From positions 1 to 18,506 of the forward strand of contig CAISDR010000320.1 in the NCBI GenBank assembly GCA_903884125.1: 18,506 bases of DNA. Reading direction: 5' to 3'. The stretch comes from an uncultured bacterium (lineage in GTDB: Bacteria; Pseudomonadota; Alphaproteobacteria; CAISDR01). A program made the position numbers and the translations under genes. Positions 8,377-15,874 of this stretch are shown here, piece by piece (positions within the stretch are counted from its first letter, which is position 1; every line of letters starts with the position of its first letter). The notes beneath the pieces are model-generated. The model saw only the letters and a list, made by a program, of their open reading frames with translations, made no database searches and had not been told where the DNA came from.

Positions 8377-9030
8377 ATGTTCGCTTTCCGGAAAAAGTCC
8401 GAAATGCCAAATCCCGCTGATGCATTGGCCGGGCGTACAACGCCCATGGCGGTGCCGGAACTTCATTTCGTATCGGGCAACCGGATTGTGCCGCCGTTTC
8501 CTGATGGTATGGAACAGGCCGTATTTGGCCTGGGCTGTTTCTGGGGCGCGGAACGCAAATTCTGGACCGCCACAGGGGTTTATTCGACCGCCGTTGGTTA
8601 TGCCGCAGGCTATACGCCCAATCCCACCTACGAAGAAGTCTGTTCCGGCCGCACCGGTCACAATGAAGTGGTCAAAGTGATCTTTGATCCAGAACTGATC
8701 AGTTACGAGGCGCTGCTGAAAATCTTTTTTGAAAGCCATGACCCGACACAGGGCATGCGTCAGGGCAATGATATCGGCACCCAGTACCGCTCAGGTATTT
8801 ATGTGGCCAGTGAAAGCCAGCGGGCTTTGGCCCTTGGTGCGAAAGCCGCCTATCAGGCGCTGCTGAAAAAAGAAGGCTACGGCGGCATCACGACTGAAAT
8901 TCTGGACATGCCAGCGTTTTATTATGCGGAAACCTATCATCAGCAATATCTGGCGAAAAATCCGGGCGGATATTGTGGCCTGGGTGGCACCGGGGTTTCC
9001 TGCCCGGTTGGTCTTGCCGCAAAAGCCTGA
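8377..9030 (+). CDS. msrA: Peptide methionine-S-sulfoxide reductase MsrA
   Basis: MsrA reduces the S epimer of methionine sulfoxide in proteins and free methionine, using thioredoxin for recycling, and protects against oxidative damage. The catalytic GCFWG motif has its nucleophile at Cys54. Other family signatures are VGYAAGYTPNPTYEEVCSGRTGHNEVV (in two adjacent stretches), the FFESHDPTQ helix, GTQYRSGIY, and YHQQYLAKNPGGYC. Cys200 and Cys209 in the tail fit the two resolving cysteines of the three-cysteine class. The 217 residues match the long MsrA form with an N-terminal extension of about 45 residues. ATG 8377 has an AGG site upstream at good distance. No msrB is nearby. The MHS transporter gene begins about 24 bp downstream, perhaps on the same transcript. 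Confidence 0.95.
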   Translation: MFAFRKKSEMPNPADALAGRTTPMAVPELHFVSGNRIVPPFPDGMEQAVFGLGCFWGAERKFWTATGVYSTAVGYAAGYTPNPTYEEVCSGRTGHNEVVKVIFDPELISYEALLKIFFESHDPTQGMRQGNDIGTQYRSGIYVASESQRALALGAKAAYQALLKKEGYGGITTEILDMPAFYYAETYHQQYLAKNPGGYCGLGGTGVSCPVGLAAKA

Positions 9031-9053
9031 ACATTAGCCGACGCATTATTACC

Positions 9054-10355
9054 TTGGATCAGCAAATTTCTGCCCCGGTCGCGCGCACGACCCCCAAAGG
9101 CGTTGTGGTGGCAACGCTGATTGGCAATGTCATGGAATGGTATGATTTTTCCATTTTCGGATTCATGGCTATTTATCTGGGCCCATTATTCTTCCCGGCC
9201 AGTGATCCGACCACCTCGCTCATTCAGACCTATGGGGTTTTTGCCGCCGGATTTTTCATGCGTCCGATCGGTGCGATGCTGATTGGTGATCTGGGTGATC
9301 GTCTGGGTCGCCGCCCGGCACTGGTGGCATCTGTTGTGATGATGGCGGTGCCAACCGTGCTGATCGGCGTGTTGCCCACTTATGCCACGGCGGGCCTCTG
9401 GGCACCTGCACTTCTGGCCATGATGCGCATGATTCAGGGTCTTTCGCTGGGTGGCGAATATACCGCCTCGATTTCCTATGGCTTTGAACATGCAGCACCT
9501 GCCCGCCGTGGCCTTGCGGCGTCTTTCGCACTTCTGGGTGGGGCAGCGGGCATTCTTCTGGCGGCAGCCACGACGGCCACGCTGGCCAGCCTGTTTGAAC
9601 CATCAGACATTGCTGACTGGGGCTGGCGTGTGCCGTTCATCCTGGGGTCGGCCATCGCATTTCTGGGACTATATGTGCGCACATCCATGCCCGAGACGCC
9701 GCAGTTTGAAGCCATGAAGGCCGAGGATGATCTGTCAAAATCCCCGGTGGCAGAGGCGTTTGGGCAGCATCTGGGCCGCATGATTGCCATGTGCCTGTTC
9801 ACGGCCGTTGGTGCGCTGGCGTTTTATGTGGTGCTGCTATTGGTGCCCAATTTCCTGCAACGCTATGTGCAGGTGCCACCAAGTACCGCCGCCTGGATCA
9901 ATACGCTGGGCATTTTCACATTCATGGTGACCATGCCATTCATGGCGTCGGCCTCGGACCGCTTCGGGCGCAAGCCGGTGATGTTGTGCGGCATCAGCAT
10001 GATGGTGATCGCGGCAATACCGTTATTCATGATTTTATCCTCGGGCGTTTTATGGGCGACGCTTTTGGCGCAGGTTGGTCTGGCGATTTTGTCCGCAACC
10101 ATTTCCGCCCCGGTGCCAGCCAGTTTGGCCGAACTGTTTCCCGCACGCGCAAGACTTTCGGGCATGTCGATCAGCTACAACATGTCCCAGGCGATCTTTG
10201 GCGGCTCCGCCCCGCTGATCGCAACCTGGGGGATTCAGGTAACAGGACTTCAGATCTTTCCTGCCCTGCTGCTGATCGGGGCGGCTGTGATCTCAACCCC
10301 GGTGATCCTGATGCTGCCGGAACCCTCGCGCCTGCCGGCCGCCCGGCAGAATTGA
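9054..10355 (+). CDS. MHS-type major facilitator transporter (ProP/KgtP-like)
   Basis: A 12-segment inner-membrane transporter of the metabolite:H+ symporter branch of the major facilitator superfamily, whose members import osmolytes or carboxylic acids. The branch signatures are VMEWYDFSIFGFMA in the first membrane segment, motif A GDLGDRLGRRPAL between segments 2 and 3, GLSLGGEYTAS with EHAAPARRG, GWRVPFILGS, and the second-half motif SDRFGRKPVM. The frame runs back to an ATG at 8973 inside msrA, but that would give an implausible N-terminus and a 58-base overlap. TTG at 9054, giving MDQQISAPV and 433 residues, is the best candidate after the msrA stop, although its ribosome site is weak. 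The substrate (for example proline, betaine, citrate or ketoglutarate) cannot be told. Two GC hairpins occupy its 3' end. Confidence 0.9.
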   Translation: MDQQISAPVARTTPKGVVVATLIGNVMEWYDFSIFGFMAIYLGPLFFPASDPTTSLIQTYGVFAAGFFMRPIGAMLIGDLGDRLGRRPALVASVVMMAVPTVLIGVLPTYATAGLWAPALLAMMRMIQGLSLGGEYTASISYGFEHAAPARRGLAASFALLGGAAGILLAAATTATLASLFEPSDIADWGWRVPFILGSAIAFLGLYVRTSMPETPQFEAMKAEDDLSKSPVAEAFGQHLGRMIAMCLFTAVGALAFYVVLLLVPNFLQRYVQVPPSTAAWINTLGIFTFMVTMPFMASASDRFGRKPVMLCGISMMVIAAIPLFMILSSGVLWATLLAQVGLAILSATISAPVPASLAELFPARARLSGMSISYNMSQAIFGGSAPLIATWGIQVTGLQIFPALLLIGAAVISTPVILMLPEPSRLPAARQN

Positions 10356-10381
10356 CCGCCAACTGCCGGACCGTTCCGGCA
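10332..10381 (+). repeat. Two look-alike GC hairpins at the 3' end of the MHS gene
   Basis: Hairpin 1 (10332-10349) is CTGCCGG-CCGC-CCGGCAG, at the end of the reading frame. Hairpin 2 (10364-10381) is TGCCGGA-CCGT-TCCGGCA, just after the stop. Each has a perfect seven-pair stem and a tetraloop beginning CCG, and they share the CTGCCGG and CCGGCA arms about 31 bp apart. No T-run follows either, so they are poor classical terminators. They look more like a REP-style pair or a 3'-end stabiliser of the transcript. The second may still aid termination. Confidence 0.5.
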
Positions 10382-10498
10382 AAATCTGCCGCGGGCTCAC
10401 TAGAAAATAATATTATTATTTAAAAACAATACGTTATAAACCGGCATACATATTGCTTAGTAAGTCCCAGCGCATCTTATTGTGATGGGGTTTTCAAG

Positions 10499-11164
10499 AT
10501 GAGTACGATTTCCGGCTATAACCTTTCTACGTCCACAACGCCCAAGACGCCCGATCTGCCGGTGGCGCTGACCGCAGGTGATCTGCTTACCAATCTGACC
10601 AAGGTGCGCACGCGGCTGGCTGCCAATATTTCGCAGGGCCGGTTGAGTTCTGACGATGTGAAGGATATTGCGGCCAAGTTGAAAACAATTGCCGATGCCA
10701 TCAAGAGCGATGGCGCGAATGGTGTGCTGACCCGTGCCCAGGTTGCCGATCTGGGCAGTCAGCTCAACGCACAGAATAAACAGATCACGAAGCTGGCTCA
10801 GGATGGCAAGGCGCAGGCGAATTCGGGTCCCTCAATTTCCAGTCCGGTGGCAAAAGACAAATCCGAACTGGCCGCCCGGATCGCCAAACTGCGCAATAAT
10901 ATTGCGACCGCCATGAAAAACGGCGCGATTGTCGGCGATACGTCAAAGGGCATGGTCAAAGGATTGAATTCGATCCAGAGCCTTTATGCGAAATACAACG
11001 CCAAGGGTGCATTCACCTCGACCCAGTTGTCCGACCTGTCAACGCTGGTCGATCAGGCATCCACCGTATTGCGTCGCCAGACCGCACCCACATCAACCCC
11101 CAGCTATGCCGCAGCCCCAACCACCACGGGCAATGGTCTGTCACTGGTTGATTATCTGGTCTAG
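10499..11164 (+). CDS. Unknown 221-residue helical protein with internal duplication
   Basis: I do not recognise this protein. It has no signal peptide, membrane segment or cysteine. The N-terminus (1-20) is rich in Ser, Thr and Pro, and the segment 195-212 is rich in Thr, Pro and Ala. Between them, residues 29-98 and 124-193 align without gaps at an offset of 95. Matching positions include K35/K130, R37/R132, A41/A136, G47/G142, L61/L156, I64/I159, G75/G170, T78/T173, Q81/Q176, D84/D179 and L85/L180, with many similar hydrophobic positions. Each copy looks like a helical bundle ending in a GxLTxxQxxDL turn-helix. The ATG at 10499 has GGGG eight bases upstream. An AT-rich stretch (10403-10440) precedes the gene. 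Its stop overlaps the stop of the convergent glycosyltransferase gene by four bases (CTAG). The ORF is very likely real and the function unknown. Confidence 0.8.
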   Translation: MSTISGYNLSTSTTPKTPDLPVALTAGDLLTNLTKVRTRLAANISQGRLSSDDVKDIAAKLKTIADAIKSDGANGVLTRAQVADLGSQLNAQNKQITKLAQDGKAQANSGPSISSPVAKDKSELAARIAKLRNNIATAMKNGAIVGDTSKGMVKGLNSIQSLYAKYNAKGAFTSTQLSDLSTLVDQASTVLRRQTAPTSTPSYAAAPTTTGNGLSLVDYLV

Positions 11165-12678
11165 ACGTTCAGGTGAATATCAAGTGCGGACATGATCCGG
11201 GCCAATGGCTCGGACCAGTCGCCCAGCGTCGTCTGGCGGAATAATCGGATACTGGGATACCACGGGCTGTCATCACGATCGCGCAGCCAGCGCCAGTCTG
11301 ATGCCGCCGGCAGTAACAACCAGCAGGCAATGCCCAGCGCGCCAGCCAGATGGGCAACCGATGTATCAACTGAAATGACAATATCCAGTTGCCCCAGCAC
11401 ATCGGCCGTTATGGCAAAATCAGCGAGCTGGTCGCCCAGATCAATCACACCATCTGGCAATGGCATCTTCCGCCCGACCTGAAGTGAAAAAAAGCGTATG
11501 CCGCTGATTGCGGTCAGCGGCGCAAACAAAGCCGGATCAAGACTGCGCACACGGTCGATGGTGGCATTACCCGGATTGCCCGCATAGACCAGACCGATTT
11601 TCATCTCGCCTTGTGGGACAGGCGGATCAAGACTGATGCCGCCTGTTTGCGGCAGGCGCAGGTAAGGTGCCGGGGGCAGATTTTTTTCGTCCGCTTCAAA
11701 TAATCCTGCCGCACTCATCATCGGCAGATGCAGATCAAAATCGCCGGTGGGTTCGCCGCGGGCAATCACCTTGTCAAAACGCCCCTGTCGTTCAAAAAGG
11801 CGCTTCAATGCCGGTTGTACCTCGACGATCACCCTGCCACCGCGTGCCTTGATCGCATCGTAAAACCGGATGAACTGTAAACTGTCGCCTTGTCCCTGTT
11901 CCGACCAGAACAGCAAAGTTTTGCCGGCAAAATCCTCGCCCCGCCACTGGGGCCGTGCCGCTATATCCGGCCGGATGATGCCCGGCCGCAGCAGACGTCT
12001 TTCAAACCACGACCATCCGTCCCTGAACTGACCCTGCGCCAACAGATACATGCCCATGATCCAGCCGGGATCACCATTGGCAGGTGCCAGTCGCTGGGCA
12101 TGCTCTGCCAGTCTGAGTGCGGGTGCCGGACCCAGATGTTCGAATATCAACAACGCTGCATTGATCCAGCCCCCATAGCTTTCCGGTGCCAGTGCCAGCG
12201 CAATAGCCATGGTCCGGGCGGCCATTTCCAGATCACCAGCGCCATGGGCTGCGGTGGCCAGTGCAATCCATCCATCAGCCCAAAGCGGGCGTATGGCGAT
12301 GGCATTTTCCGCAGATGTCACGGCCAGCGGAAAAAGACCAAGCTCACGATAGCTATGCGCAAGGCGCATCCATACCTCGCCATCATGGGGCGCAAGCTGG
12401 CACCATCGGGTCAGAATGCCGATACGGTTTGCCGGTGCCAGACACTGGGCAAAAGGCAGGTATGGTGCAGGCTGTGTGGGGTCCAGTGCCAGCGCCTCGC
12501 GCAGCAGCGTTATGGCCTTGGCCAGTTGCCCGAGCTCGCGCGCAATCACGCCCTGTGCAAAGGCCAGGCGGGATGAATTGGGATCGGCCCGTCGCGCATT
12601 GGTGATCAGCTGGTCGGCATCGCTGATACGGCCCTGAGCAATCCAATGCCCGGCCTGCGCCAGCAGATTGTCGGTCAT
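11161..12678 (-). CDS. TPR protein with GT9-like glycosyltransferase domain
   Basis: A 505-residue cytoplasmic protein in two parts. Residues 1 to about 215 are TPR-like helical repeats, with recurring A-x-x-LxP patterns such as ALALDPTQPAPYL and AIAIRPLWADGW. From about 250 a glycosyltransferase-B domain of the family-9/heptosyltransferase-like type follows: FWSEQGQGDSLQFIRF at the start, GLVYAGNPGN (362-371), and DIVISVDTSVAHLAGALG (432-449), the nucleotide-sugar pocket region. Such proteins transfer sugars onto proteins or surface glycans; FlmG-type flagellin glycosylation is one known role of TPR-glycosyltransferase fusions. The frame opens upstream to 12726, but ATG 12678 overlaps the upstream stop as ATGA, the usual translational coupling, and is preferred. 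The acceptor and donor are unknown. Its stop overlaps that of the convergent 221-residue gene. Confidence 0.85.
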   Translation of the reverse strand: MTDNLLAQAGHWIAQGRISDADQLITNARRADPNSSRLAFAQGVIARELGQLAKAITLLREALALDPTQPAPYLPFAQCLAPANRIGILTRWCQLAPHDGEVWMRLAHSYRELGLFPLAVTSAENAIAIRPLWADGWIALATAAHGAGDLEMAARTMAIALALAPESYGGWINAALLIFEHLGPAPALRLAEHAQRLAPANGDPGWIMGMYLLAQGQFRDGWSWFERRLLRPGIIRPDIAARPQWRGEDFAGKTLLFWSEQGQGDSLQFIRFYDAIKARGGRVIVEVQPALKRLFERQGRFDKVIARGEPTGDFDLHLPMMSAAGLFEADEKNLPPAPYLRLPQTGGISLDPPVPQGEMKIGLVYAGNPGNATIDRVRSLDPALFAPLTAISGIRFFSLQVGRKMPLPDGVIDLGDQLADFAITADVLGQLDIVISVDTSVAHLAGALGIACWLLLPAASDWRWLRDRDDSPWYPSIRLFRQTTLGDWSEPLARIMSALDIHLNV

Positions 12679-14498
12679 GACAAAGGCCCGATCGCTTCGA
12701 TCAGCCTGTCGATCTGGCCGGGCCATGTCAGGCGCGAAAGACGCTGCGCGCCTGCAAGGCCGATGGTTCTGGCACGGGCATGATCGTGATAGAGAATTTC
12801 AAGGTGGCCGATGATTTCATCGATGGAGCTTTCGCCCCAGCCAACAAGTCCCATTTTCTGTGAAATGCCGCGCGGCTGTGCCACCGGCTTTTGATCGTAG
12901 AGGGCAAGGCAGTTGTCGCCTTCAATCAGATCGAGATGTCCGGTATTTGCCGAAAGAATAACCGGTACACCGGCAGCCATGGCTTCCATCGCAACCAGAT
13001 TCGTGCCGCCTTCACAGCGATTGGGAAACAGCGCGCAATCAACCGTTGATAAAATTTCCGGCATCTGATGATTGGGCAACAGACCCAGAATGTCCACGGC
13101 GTCCTTTTGCAGTCCCAGCTGCTCAAGCCATAGGCCAAGTTGCAGCCGATGATCAGGTCCGATAGCGGGTGAGGTATCCACAAGTCCCGCCCAGGTGATG
13201 GAGCGCGCAATCGATGGCCACGGGCTTTGCCAGGCAAGCACCAGCTGACTGTCCGGGTAGCGTTCGTGGAACTTGGCAAAGGCCCGGATGACCAGATCCT
13301 GCCCCTTGCGGAACTCCAGCTTGCCGCCGGAGAAAATACGAAACCGCCCCGACCGGCCTTTTCGCCGGTCCGGACTGAACAGGCTGGGATCAATCCCTTG
13401 CAGCACGGTTTTCACATTGGGCAATCCCATGCCAGCCAGAACCTCGGCCCCCCAGGTGGCACCGGCAATGATCAGATCAAACTGTTCAGCACGCGCGCGC
13501 CCTGCGGCTGAAAGGTTCGTGTCTTCCAGAAAGATCACGCCGATCTCGCGGCGGCTGCGCCCGATACAGGGATGGCGGGCAAAATCATTGCCCAGACCGA
13601 TCAGACAGGGAAAATCATGGCGTGACTCAAGGCCCGGCATGACCAGATCCAGCGACCAGGCGAACAGGTCGGCAAAAGGCCCCTGATCATCAGGTCCTGC
13701 GATAATCGGATTGACCACCACCGGATCAATATCGCCGCGTGACAGCAGGCGCTTGACCAGATTCGCGCCATAGACGTCCCATCCGGCCTCAAAACCGGGC
13801 TTCCAGCCCAGACCGAGCCGGGGGTTGTGGGATTCCGGACGGGGCGCGCTGGTCTTTGCCTGCCATTTCAGCCGGGCAGCCTGCGCATAATCAGCTTCAG
13901 CCTGATCAAACAGACCCGCCGACTGGCGTGCCGATCCCAGCATGAATCGCGGGATAAAGGCCATGGGTACCAGAAGGGCTGCATGGTGATAGGGACTGAT
14001 CGCGCCGATTGCATCCCCAAGGCCCGCCCGGATCATGCCCAGCGCACCAAACACTTCCGGGCGGGCAGGGTCCAAAATTGCCGCGCGTTTGAACCAGTCC
14101 ATGGTGATTGCCGGTGGTTGCCCGGCCCGGCCGATGGCCCGAAGCCCGGCATTCACCAGAATCTGGATATCCATGGGCGCAAGCTGAACCGCCCGCTGGT
14201 GCCAGCGCCAGGCGGCGGCATCCATTGCGGGTGGCAGCATTAGCGCAAGATTGCCAATGGCATTTGGCTGGGCCGGATCAATGGCCAGAATCCGGGCCAG
14301 CGGTACAAATGCCGAAGCGTATCGTCCAAGATGATGGCAGATGGCAGCGCTCAGCATGGCACAGGGGATATAGCCGGGATCATCCGACAGTCCGTCTGCC
14401 ATCACGCGGGCAAGCACCGTCAGGGCCGCATCAAACTGGCCGATTCCTGCCAATTGTCTGGCGGTGGCTTCTGCGGCCAAACCCGGACTGTCGCTCAC
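12675..14498 (-). CDS. TPR protein with GT4-type glycosyltransferase domain
   Basis: A 607-residue protein. Residues 1 to about 215 form TPR-like helical repeats, for example LARILAIDPAQPNAIGNLAL and FKRAAILDPARPEVFGALG. The rest is a retaining GT-B glycosyltransferase of family 4. It has VLQGIDPSLFSP (366-376), GKLEFRKGQDLVIRAF (392-407) and the donor-site region EGGTNLVAMEAMAAGVPVI, with E496 and E505 separated by eight residues instead of the usual seven; that spacing is seen in this TPR-linked subgroup. GTG at 14498 is chosen for its AGGGAA ribosome site eight bases away. It overlaps the next gene by ATGA, so the two glycosyltransferases are probably made together and act in one pathway. 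There is no signal peptide, so it acts in the cytoplasm. The acceptor is unknown: protein O-glycosylation or a surface glycan are both possible. Confidence 0.88.
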   Translation of the reverse strand: MSDSPGLAAEATARQLAGIGQFDAALTVLARVMADGLSDDPGYIPCAMLSAAICHHLGRYASAFVPLARILAIDPAQPNAIGNLALMLPPAMDAAAWRWHQRAVQLAPMDIQILVNAGLRAIGRAGQPPAITMDWFKRAAILDPARPEVFGALGMIRAGLGDAIGAISPYHHAALLVPMAFIPRFMLGSARQSAGLFDQAEADYAQAARLKWQAKTSAPRPESHNPRLGLGWKPGFEAGWDVYGANLVKRLLSRGDIDPVVVNPIIAGPDDQGPFADLFAWSLDLVMPGLESRHDFPCLIGLGNDFARHPCIGRSRREIGVIFLEDTNLSAAGRARAEQFDLIIAGATWGAEVLAGMGLPNVKTVLQGIDPSLFSPDRRKGRSGRFRIFSGGKLEFRKGQDLVIRAFAKFHERYPDSQLVLAWQSPWPSIARSITWAGLVDTSPAIGPDHRLQLGLWLEQLGLQKDAVDILGLLPNHQMPEILSTVDCALFPNRCEGGTNLVAMEAMAAGVPVILSANTGHLDLIEGDNCLALYDQKPVAQPRGISQKMGLVGWGESSIDEIIGHLEILYHDHARARTIGLAGAQRLSRLTWPGQIDRLIEAIGPLS

Positions 14499-14553
14499 GG
14501 TACAAATTCCCTATGCTTGGGATCTAATGAATCTGAAATCAGGCCCAGCCCCA

Positions 14554-14584
14554 GACATAACAGGGGTGACGCCAGATTGGTCAA
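14554..14584 (-). promoter_or_regulatory. Weak candidate promoter for the glycosyltransferase pair
   Basis: On the minus strand TTGACC (14584-14579) and TATGTC (14559-14554) are 19 bp apart, in the divergent gap before GTG 14498. The TTGACC hexamer occurs again at 14601-14596. The spacing is long and the -10 is poor, so this is a tentative call. Confidence 0.2.
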
Positions 14585-14629
14585 CAAACATCATCGGTCA
14601 AGGACAAAGCCCCACAAGGATCGCATTGC

Positions 14630-15874
14630 ATGGCAAGAGCACTATTCACCCTCGCGGGACTTGGTATCGCCTTTATTCTGATGTTGATCGGCTTGCCTTA
14701 TTTGATGCCGGTTGGAACCTATATGGACAAGGTTTCCCAGGATGTGTCGGCCAAAACCGGACGTGATCTGAAAGTCAACGGCACGGTATCTTTTCGCCTG
14801 TTCCCATCAATCAGGCTAAGTGCGACAAATGTCACGATTTCAAACCCGCCGGGATTTTCCAGCCCCTATTTTGCAACAATGGATCAGTTTGCCCTTTCGG
14901 TGAAACTGATTCCCCTGCTGTCGGGTGAAATCGAGGTGGACAGATTTCTGCTGGATCACCCGCGGATCGCCATAGAAACACTGGCCGATGGCCAGACCAA
15001 TATGGATTTTGATGATAAGGACAAAGGTGCCAGACCAAAGAAAACGTATACCAGTCCAACCAGCATCAGCAGCGGTCATGCGCAGGTGAATCTGCCAAAT
15101 GGTCTGCGCCTTGGGGAAGTGAAACTGGTGGATGGCGAAATCACTCTGAAAGATGACCGCCATGATTCATTCCAGAAATTTGATCAGATAAATGTGTCAG
15201 TCAGTCTGCCATCACTGGAAGGTGAAATGGACGTCGATGGCAGGCTTAATTACGGCGCACATGCTTTCAATCTGAAAATTGCGCTTTCACCCTTTGGGCC
15301 GTTTATGAAAGGGTCCAGTGCCAGCCTGCACCTGATGGGTACAGCCCCGGCGCTAAATCTGAAATTTGACGGGTCGGTGGATCGGGACGGCCACCCGATG
15401 CTTGTCGGTGCATTAAATGTCGACGCGCCCTCGATGCCTGATCTGATGAAATTTCTCGATTATCCTGCGGTTGGAAATTATGCCGATCTGGGGGTGTTGT
15501 CTTTTGTCGGTCAGCTCAGCGCCGAGCGGACAAAAGCGGCATTGACGCAAACCCGACTGACTTTGGGGCCGGTGGCTGCAACCGGCGATCTCAGTGCTGA
15601 TCTTTCGCAAAAGCCACCAATCATCGACGGTCGCATGCAGGTACGCGGTGCAGCGGGTATGGCCGCTGGTCTTGACGTGCCTATGATCGTGTCAGGGCCG
15701 GTAAATGGGTTGACCATTCGGCCGGATGTTGAATCACTGGTTAAAGACAAGCTTGGGTCCACAACCGGGCTCGTCAACGAGCTGGTCAGGATGAAAGACA
15801 AACAATCTGATCAGGCACCCGATGATCCGGCTGCCACCGCCAAGGGACTTATTCAGGGATTACTCAAGAAATGA
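14630..15874 (+). CDS. AsmA family protein
   Basis: A 414-residue protein with one N-terminal membrane anchor (about residues 4-26) and a large beta-rich part in the periplasm. AsmA-type features include the anchor followed by a VSQDVSAKTGRDLKVNGTVSFRLFPSIRLSATNVTISNPPGF region (31-71, read in pieces), LIPLLSGEIEVDRFLLDHP, and a C-terminal segment with DGRMQVRGAAG. AsmA-like proteins are bridge-type proteins linked to lipid movement and outer-membrane assembly. It is shorter than the E. coli AsmA of about 600 residues but has both ends, so it appears intact. ATG 14630 has AAGGA nine bases upstream. Its stop overlaps the start of the dehydratase gene as ATGA, so the two are coupled although their functions are not obviously related. 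Confidence 0.87.
   Translation: MARALFTLAGLGIAFILMLIGLPYLMPVGTYMDKVSQDVSAKTGRDLKVNGTVSFRLFPSIRLSATNVTISNPPGFSSPYFATMDQFALSVKLIPLLSGEIEVDRFLLDHPRIAIETLADGQTNMDFDDKDKGARPKKTYTSPTSISSGHAQVNLPNGLRLGEVKLVDGEITLKDDRHDSFQKFDQINVSVSLPSLEGEMDVDGRLNYGAHAFNLKIALSPFGPFMKGSSASLHLMGTAPALNLKFDGSVDRDGHPMLVGALNVDAPSMPDLMKFLDYPAVGNYADLGVLSFVGQLSAERTKAALTQTRLTLGPVAATGDLSADLSQKPPIIDGRMQVRGAAGMAAGLDVPMIVSGPVNGLTIRPDVESLVKDKLGSTTGLVNELVRMKDKQSDQAPDDPAATAKGLIQGLLKK

Noticed and set aside
8973..9053. Longer MHS transporter starting inside msrA
   Set aside because: The added residues are read out of frame from conserved msrA codons and do not resemble a transporter N-terminus.
10709..10752. EF-hand-like calcium loop in the 221-residue protein (DGANGVLTRAQ)
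   Set aside because: The acidic ligand positions and the final Glu are missing, and the matching second copy (NAKGAFTSTQ) has no acidic ligands.
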